A DNA stretch of 64,000 nt from contig OX637296.1 of the NCBI GenBank assembly GCA_951799445.1, positions 7,502,001-7,566,000 on the forward strand, written 5' to 3'. Made by a program: the position numbers and the translations under genes. Of this stretch, positions 57,720 to 64,000 are shown in pieces; the first letter of the stretch is position 1, and the number at the start of each line of letters is the position of its first letter. Source of the DNA: Pseudisothecium myosuroides (Eukaryota; Streptophyta; Bryopsida; Hypnales; Lembophyllaceae). The notes beneath the pieces were generated by a model. It was not told the DNA's origin, searched no databases, and saw only the letters and a program-made list of their open reading frames with translations.

Positions 57720-57768
57720 ATCTAGCGATTTCTAGGAAATCCCGGATTTATTTCAAGACAGAGGGAGT
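57720..57768. mobile_element. Stowaway-like MITE end remnant
   Basis: TTTCAAGACAGAGGGAGTA is close to the classic Stowaway terminus (complement CTCCCTCTGTC). The other end was not found. Confidence 0.45.
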
Positions 57769-57769
57769 A

Positions 57770-58395
57770 TATTTTTTAAATTTATTTTTTACAAATTATA
57801 GTTAGTCTATGTAGAAAGATTTGATTCATTCCATTTGGATAAGTGATGTGGAAGTTATGAAGCTTCTTGTTTTATGGACAATTTTAGCAAATTCTTGAAA
57901 ACATAATGTATTGGATCTATTTATGAACTCAATTTTAAGAATTTAAAAAAAAAAAATTGCACATGATTTTTTTTGCTTTCTACAATCTCACCATTGGAAT
58001 TAGTATACTTCAATTTCTTCTTAAAGCTATCAACAATTTAGTTTTTCCTTCTATCTTATACCTACTTTAGGGGGAGGGGGGATTTGAATTTTTTTCAAAA
58101 CTCTCAATTCAATTCTTCAACATCAAAAAAAATTAATTCACAATTTGTAATACAAAAATTTTAAATTAAGAGGATTCAAAGCCTTATAATCTAGTTAGGC
58201 TTAGAATGTAAACATTGATTTTCTTCACTTTAAATGCTTATATCTTGTAATTGTTATTGAAATTTCTTCCAAATATTCTCATACTAGTCTAGTACACGAT
58301 CCTACAGTTGGATATGCTAAAGAAACAAATGCTTAAATTTTTTATTTGCATTGAAAATGGCAATGTTGAGTGGTTTTTGACAAAAAAAAAATGGC
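57770..58395 (-). mobile_element. Fragment of the P family, inverted orientation
   Basis: Matches 24,960-25,550: GATTCATT-CATT-GGATAAG, CACCATTGGAATTAGT, CCTTCTATCTT-TACCTACTT, ACGATCCTAC. Ends not defined. Confidence 0.55.
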
Positions 58396-59567
58396 CTTTC
58401 GGCTTTAGGTTTTAAAAGCAAAGGGCCTTGTTCTTAGATGTTTTGCAGTAATTACTTGTACTACATTTGGAAAAATTTGAAACATAGAAACAAGGGTGGT
58501 TTTCTTCTCGTGTATATGAGGGTGGTGTTCACTGTCAATTATAATTCTCCATATAAGGACACTGCACAACTTGCTTATCAGGAGTGGTACAAGGTCGTGA
58601 AGTGCTGAGTTTAGCCACAACGAATGTAGAATCTTTAAGTATTAAATGACACTACGTTTGGGGACAGAGAAGCTTGACATGTAACAGATGTCTACTCTAT
58701 TGTGTACGCAGCATTTTATGAGAAACTTGTCCAAGAAACTGTGCACAACATGATGAATTCTCAGGATATAGTGTAAGGAATGCGCAATTACAGAGTGCCA
58801 TCAGAGAGGGTTGAGTGTAATTCATTTGGTAGGGCTGATTTTGCTTTAGTTTCTACAATCCACCGCCTGTTTGCTGATGAGTGAACAACCTTGTCGTCTC
58901 GCCATATCATAGGTGGATTGTTCTTTGCACCACACTTAAAAATACAGATGCAAAAAGGTGATCAGATATTAACAGTGACTAACCCTCCAGTGAGAGGTTT
59001 AGGATGACAGATAATCGAGACAGCAAATCTCATGAACAAGAGACATACCGGTGTGACCTTGTTTTCACGCCTACAAAGCGGGCAGTTGAGAATTAGCAGC
59101 GCACAGAGTTCACCTGCTCCCAAGTTAAAATAGGATTCTGCATACAAGACTTCCACAAAAGAAAATGCCAAACTAGTGCCCCAATTAGAACACCGGAATG
59201 CCTTCATGCACCAACAACCCACAACCCTTTAAGCAGTAATAGTCAGAGTCCAGAGGATTAAGCAAACTATCACTTGCAGCTAAAGATTGAGAGCACAAGC
59301 AAAAAATACAAATAGAATCGAACGAGACAACACTCTCGAGTCTATAAAGACGTTTGAATAGAACTTACAGTAACGTGCACAGAGATATCAAGCTGTACCT
59401 CCACAGAGCCAATCATACAATGTACAAAATGTATGCCTCGAAATATGGCCAACCACATCTCGTGACAGTCAATGTTCGTCTGTAATGAACCTACACAAGA
59501 ATACTGCTACAACGTTGGCTCTGCACAGACAACATGATTACAACATATACAAGCCTAGAAAACAACT
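58396..59567 (-). other. 3' flank of the gene at 59,568
   Basis: About 1.2 kb without a convincing ORF. The frame at 58,962-59,222 has no recognised content. It is likely 3' untranslated and intergenic sequence. Confidence 0.4.
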
Positions 59568-60266
59568 CTAGTAAGGCGATTGTTGCCGGTATGTGTTGTA
59601 TGGCACTCGATTGGGGCCAGCCTGGGAAGGTAGCTGCTCTGATTCCAGCAACTGGTAGGGGTCGACATACGGGGGTGGGCTCGACTGGTAGCCCGAATGT
59701 ACAAACGCAGGACCAAAGTACACATAAGCAGCTCCAAATGCCAAGAGGCTGGCTACAATGAGAGGCCACAAGGACAGCCAAAAGGAACCACCTAGCTTAA
59801 CAAGCTCTTGTCCTCGGGGCACTAATCCTTCAAGCCCTTCGCTGTTGAGCGCCAGCGAGCGCTTCCTCTGATCACTTGTGTCCCTCTCGTCTGTCGACTT
59901 GGGCTTGCTGTTCTCTGTCTCCTCGTCCTTCGTTTTGGTTTCTGTTTCCTTGGTCCCAAGATCTTGACCTAATTTCTTCCGCTTTGCAAGCTCTCGCATG
60001 AAGAGTGTTTCAGGTCGCTCTTCGCCCCCTGCGTCTTTGTCTGGACCTCCTCCCCAGCGCATCATTATGCATCTCTTGCCTTTTTTCACCCTTAGACTAA
60101 TGTTCTTGCCCAACGGTAGCGGATGGTTGAAACCTCTAATAGGGGCAAGGGGGTTCAGAATCAAAGAGCTGGAAGAACAGCAACAGCGGGGGACAGTTGA
60201 CAAGACTAGCTTGGAAGAACTGATTGAAGAAGGAGAGCAGTTCGACAAAACACTCGCTGCTTCCAT
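59568..60266 (-). CDS. Probable chloroplast single-pass membrane protein of unknown function
   Basis: A 232-residue uninterrupted frame with an ATG start (60,264-60,266) and TAG stop. Residues 1-65 are rich in Ser, Leu and Val with few acids (MEAASVLSNCSPSSISSSKL), typical of a chloroplast transit peptide. Residues 66-135 are highly charged, including RPETLFMRELAKRKK. Residues 137-159 (LALNSEGLEGLVPRGQELVK) look conserved; 162-186 form one hydrophobic helix (WLSLWPLIVASLLAFGAAYV); the tail is Pro/Tyr/Gln-rich with PPPYVDPYQLLESE. The layout resembles a conserved plant plastid protein family, but I cannot name it. It is the only gene here without visible damage and it sits in the least transposon-disturbed part. 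Targeting is inferred. Confidence 0.8.
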   Translation of the reverse strand: MEAASVLSNCSPSSISSSKLVLSTVPRCCCSSSSLILNPLAPIRGFNHPLPLGKNISLRVKKGKRCIMMRWGGGPDKDAGGEERPETLFMRELAKRKKLGQDLGTKETETKTKDEETENSKPKSTDERDTSDQRKRSLALNSEGLEGLVPRGQELVKLGGSFWLSLWPLIVASLLAFGAAYVYFGPAFVHSGYQSSPPPYVDPYQLLESEQLPSQAGPNRVPYNTYRQQSPY

Positions 60267-60790
60267 GATTGCTGGACAGGTTGTGGCTAAGATTTTCGAC
60301 TATAAATTTGCTCTACAAAATGTCTACTGACTTTGGCTTAGGTAAATTCAGAACGCAATCTGCAGCAATCAACACAAAAAAGATGTTCAGTTTCAATCGG
60401 AAAGCTGGGAACAGTTTCTTCAACTACCTCAGAGGATCAGATATGATTCAAAACTAATCAGAAACTAGAATGGCCTGTACTGTTGCCACAACTAAGACAG
60501 TCCAACCCCTTTTATAGTGAAATACCCTACTTTTTGTAAGTTCTGTAACTTTTCGAATAGAAAATGCTTCAAAGATTCAATATCTCCTGGTCCGTGAGTC
60601 CAAATTGTGCGAAATTGAAGTCTGCGCACCCCTCTATAGCTTTCAGACAGTACCTCACAAACAAAACGAAACAAAACAAAACAAACTACCGCCCTAAGTA
60701 GAACTCATTCTCACTGAAGTCCAGAAGTAAATGCAAATCGAATAATTCCACAGTAAACCAAGTGTCCCTGCTACACAATCAATTGAAATA
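60267..60790 (-). promoter_or_regulatory. Upstream region of the plastid-protein gene
   Basis: No recognised ORF. A weak TATA-like AAATTTATAG lies about 35 bases before the ATG on the minus strand, probably too close to be the main promoter. A short AAACAAAACA repeat is at 60,655-60,685. Confidence 0.35.
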
Positions 60791-61345
60791 ACTGCAGCTC
60801 CGAGCAGAATTGAATTGATGGGAAAAGAGCAATCAACCTCAAGACAAGGCATTGAAAATACCACAACTTCGCACAGCCCAAAAAATAGAACGAATTCCCA
60901 AACAAACCCCACACGAATCGAGAGATAGCGAACAAATGGACTTAGGGTTACATTCTTGAATGCCACGGTTCTGAAGCTCCGCTACATTATACCTCATTCT
61001 CATAGCTCTGAAGTACGTCAATATGCCATAAATGCACTGTAAACTATACGCACACCATCTATCAAAAAAATGCAGCTCCGAGCATAATTGAAGCGCTAAA
61101 ATAATAATAACCCACCTCAAGATGAGGCATTAAAATTACAAAAGAGTTAATGATCACCACAAACTTTGCACAACAGACAGAAATCAAGCTTTAAACTGGA
61201 CGAATTCCCAAACGACTACAACGCGAATTCAGAAATGGCGAACAATTTGAACTAGGTTTTCAGTCTTGCAAGCCACCATTCTAAACCTCCGCTACACTTC
61301 CCCATAGCCAGAGCTCTGAAGTACGAGGAGTGGCAGTCAGTTCTC
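60791..61345. repeat. Tandem direct duplication of about 280 bp
   Basis: Unit 1 (60,791-61,070) and unit 2 (61,071-about 61,345) share GCAGCTCCGAGCA-AATTGAA, CCTCAAGA-AAGGCATT, ACGAATTCCCAAAC, GGCGAACAA-type and AGCTCTGAAGTACG words in the same order. They are roughly three-quarters similar by eye. No coding sequence is recognised. Confidence 0.75.
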
Positions 61346-62415
61346 TGCAAAACCCAAAAACTCAAGAAATTCGAGTTTCCACAGAATTCCAGAAACTGCG
61401 AGATTGCACAGAATCGACCAGTTGCCACACTGACCTGATTTGGAGATGTGAGGTGTCGGCAGCAGAAAATTGCAGTGCACTCCGACCTGCGCAACGCAAC
61501 TTCTTCCGTCATGAAAAGGTTGCCATGGTGACAAAGCCCAGTGCAAGACTCTGTTGCAAGTTTTTATTGGCTATGGCGTTGGAGACTCTCAATCCTAGGG
61601 TTTTGTCCCTCCAGCGAACGAGAAATGAAGGACGAGCGGATTCGTTGGAGAAAGAAAAGCACGCAGGGCACGGTACTCAGTTCAGTGCACCTATAACCGC
61701 TAGCAAAGCTAGGGGAGGCAACCCATTTCCAATCAAATAAGCATTTCCACGTATCTGGAGGGCGCGTTCAATTTATCAGTGTGCAGAAATACACAGAGGA
61801 AGCTTTCCATAATTTTCCAGATTTTTGTATCGCAAAATGAAATTACCATGACTTCTTGAGCGGGAGACCAAGTTCTTTCTATTCTAGTGAGATGGTTTCC
61901 CCAATTCTGACCAAGCGCTGGAAACAAAATGGACAATGCTTCATTTGTGTGATGGTTAATTGTTGCCCAATCATTGATCGTCAAAATCAGTCATTTATTT
62001 CTCTGGACATACACGAAAACAGAGCCCCCTGCACTGCCACAATGGGGGGGGGGTGATCAGGAATGGGTTGCCTCTCCTAATGAAGTTTGAATAAGCCCAA
62101 AAATGAAATGCCCTTCAACAGTTAACCTTGTAACGACGCAGTGGCCTAAAAGTGTTTGATGGATGACAAAGAATTCTTCTATGTAAGACAATAAAATGCA
62201 GATACAGTGGAAGCACCCAAAATTGTCAATATTAGCAATTCAGCATAGTTGGAGGCAGCTTTTCCTAAAAATAATATTTTTGTAGTATTAGTGGGTGGAA
62301 ATCATGAATATTCAAGAAAAAAAATAGATTTTTTGGATGTAGTATATAATTTCTATGATTTTTCAAAGTGACGACTCCTCTAAACCACTGAAACTATCAC
62401 ATAGGTGGACCCTAA
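61346..62415. other. Intergenic stretch with one unassigned short ORF
   Basis: An ATG at about 61,574 (plus) opens MALETLNPRVLSLQRTRNEG and runs about 55 codons to a stop at 61,740. It has no recognised domain and could be a first exon or chance. A G9 run lies at 62,044-62,053. Confidence 0.3.
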
Positions 62416-62417
62416 AC

Positions 62418-62690
62418 TGAAATCTACAAAAATCATTAGTCAGTGAACAAGAGTTTGGTATGTGTCCTTCAAATGCATCTGCGAATCAAAGTTAAACATT
62501 TCAAGGACACATTTAGTGATAGTCTAAGGTACAAGAATGGGTGAAATCTATAAAAATCAATAGTGAGTGCACGAGAATTCGGTATGTGTCCTTCAAATGC
62601 ATCAGCGAATCAAAGTTAAACATTTCAAGGACACATTAATGGTAAGTTTAGGGACACATTTAGTGATAGTCTAAGGTACAAGAATGGGAA
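62418..62690. repeat. Two direct copies of about 125-150 bp
   Basis: GGTATGTGTCCTTCAAATGC, GCGAATCAAAGTTAAACATT and TTTAGTGATAGTCTAAGGTA occur in order at 62,457-62,541 and 62,580-62,690; the second copy has an extra piece, GGTAAGTTTAGGGACACA. Confidence 0.85.
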
Positions 62691-63215
62691 CAAGGACGCT
62701 AATGGGTGTTTCTACCATACTCATTTGTAGAATTTTTTATAAAAAGGGGAGATAGTTTGACCTCCAATGAGTGCTCTTGGGTGTTTTTTAAGCAAATAAT
62801 TCACCATAGTACCACAAAAAGGATGATTTCCACAATGACCAGCTCAACATTCTAGGGTTAACTTTTGGGGTTAACTTTTGAGAAGCCCTCCTTCGCAAGC
62901 AATGGGCATGTCAAGTTACATCATCAGCACTTTACAAACTTTTGACAGAGCCAGCATACACAAGACTCTTGAAATGAGCACACACAAGAATCTTGTGAGC
63001 AATTCAGGGATATCAAAACGGTGAAGCACGTAGAACGTTAAATTGGGCTCACCAAATGGACCCTACGCTGAGCTGGCCTGACATGGGGCCGATCCAGACC
63101 ACAGGACTCAACCGGGCGCGCAGGGTGCAAGACCGCGATCCTATAGGACCCCTACCTTGCAGGACCTAAACCGTGCAGGACTACGACGACAATGACCACT
63201 CACGTCTTGTGTAGG
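62691..63215. other. Stretch without recognised gene
   Basis: Includes a direct repeat GGGTTAACTTTTG/GGGGTTAACTTTTG at 62,855-62,880 and a GC-rich patch at 63,060-63,200. No ORF of note. Confidence 0.35.
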
Positions 63216-64000
63216 GCGGCGGCTAGGGTTTAGGGTGGCAACTAGGGTTTGGAATCTTTTTTGTACTAAGAGCGGTTGAGCTCTTCCTAATTCTAACTAA
63301 CATATCCCATATGGGTTGCTTTAGGCCCTAACACCCCTCAAGTATATAAGAACTTGTCTTCTCAATGTAAAATACAAGTATGAATGACTTTTAAAGAAAA
63401 ATGAGGTACATGTGCCACATCAACCATTTTAAATAGACAATTTAACGTCCTACAGAGAAGGACAACATCCAAAAAGTTTTTTCAAGTTAAACTAAAACAA
63501 CACTTTGGATTTTTTAAGTTCTACTAAAACAACACTTTTCAACAATGAAATTGCCATGAAGTACAAGGTCATAAAAATGTCTAAACAACTTTTTCAAGTT
63601 CTACTAAAATGTTCTCTAAAAATATTTCAAGTTCTATTATAATAATGTCTTTGCAACCTTATACTTCATGGCAATTTCATTGTTGAAAAGTGTTGATTTA
63701 GTAGAACTTAAAAAATCCAAAGTGTTGTTTTAGTTTAACTTGAAAAAGCTTTTTGGATGTTGTCCTTCTCTGCAGGACGTTAAATTGTCCATTTGAAATG
63801 GTTGATGTGGCACATGTACCTCATTTTTCTTTAAAAGTCATTCATTACTTGCATTTTACATTGAGAAGACAAGCTCTTATATACTTGAGGGGTGTTAGGG
63901 CCTAAAACAACCCATATGGGATATGTTAGTTAGAATTAGGAAGAGCTTAGCTGCTCTTAGTACAAAAAAGACCCCAAACCCTAGCTGCCACCCTAAACCC
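63216..64000. mobile_element. Large fold-back element running off the right edge
   Basis: The left arm from 63,216 pairs with the right arm to 64,000 around a centre near 63,605. Examples: AACATATCCCATATGGGTTG (63,299) against CAACCCATATGGGATATGTT (63,907), CACCCCTCAAGTATATAAGA against CTTATATACTTGAGGGGTGT, and ATGAAATTGCCATGAAGTA against TACTTCATGGCAATTTCATT. Each outer arm carries GGGTTT/AAACCC words. No ORF. Confidence 0.85.

Noticed and set aside
57580..60266. tRNA or rRNA genes in this and other stretches
   Set aside because: No cloverleaf with conserved A and B boxes and no rRNA-like sequence was recognised anywhere in the window.
61330..61740. 136-codon plus-strand ORF
   Set aside because: Only the last 55 codons follow an ATG with a protein-like start; the first part overlaps the tandem duplication and has no recognisable content.
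63220..64000. Telomere-like CCCTAAACCC words
   Set aside because: They are single occurrences inside the arms of a fold-back element, not a tandem array.

Overview
This is a repeat-dense window from a land-plant nuclear genome. Evidence for a plant: a CACTA TNP2 transposase with its usual DUF4218 and DUF4216 partners, a five-exon GDSL-lipase gene, the C-terminal half of a 2-oxoglutarate/Fe(II) dioxygenase gene, and one apparently intact gene for a protein with a chloroplast-type N-terminus. The very long LTRs and deep nesting suggest a large genome (fern, lycophyte or gymnosperm are possible), but the species cannot be named from the sequence.

Layout. 1-21,608 is a stack of nested transposons. 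A TTAA-flanked repeat is split by LTR C (minus, right part 19,606-21,432). LTR C is split by LTR B (plus, 16,159-19,605). LTR B is split by a large CACTA element whose right end is at 16,158 and whose left end lies outside the window. The CACTA element is itself interrupted by LTR A (2,044-7,134, 5-bp duplication GGCTG) and by GC-rich DNA carrying a Transposase_32-like ORF (1-about 1,400). It carries two divergent genes, a TNPA-like gene (minus) and TNP2 (plus), both with inactivating lesions. One exon next to the TNPA-like gene encodes part of an FCP1/NIF-like phosphatase fold.

21,609-33,337 holds AT-rich fold-back elements and TTAA-flanked repeats, then a 5'-truncated LINE (15-bp target duplication) that was hit by LTR D (28,690-33,050, duplication CCTGT). 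33,338-39,860 is an old gene neighbourhood: a GDSL esterase/lipase pseudogene followed by a second copy of its upstream region, so a tandem array once existed here. 39,861-50,813 is dominated by LTR E, which carries two CACTA insertions with perfect 3-bp duplications; the second contains another TTAA-flanked element. 50,814-58,400 holds repeat fragments, the dioxygenase gene fragment and long hairpin elements. 58,400-62,400 is the least disturbed part and carries the single intact-looking gene (59,568-60,266, minus). The window ends in a large inverted repeat (63,216-64,000).

Few genes here act together. The CACTA genes would have formed a transposase pair, and the LTR copies share a promoter and a long transcribed leader with repeated hairpins. 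Most of the biology is the layered insertion history, which can be read from target-site duplications. All exon joins and family names below come from reading the sequence by eye; no database search was run.
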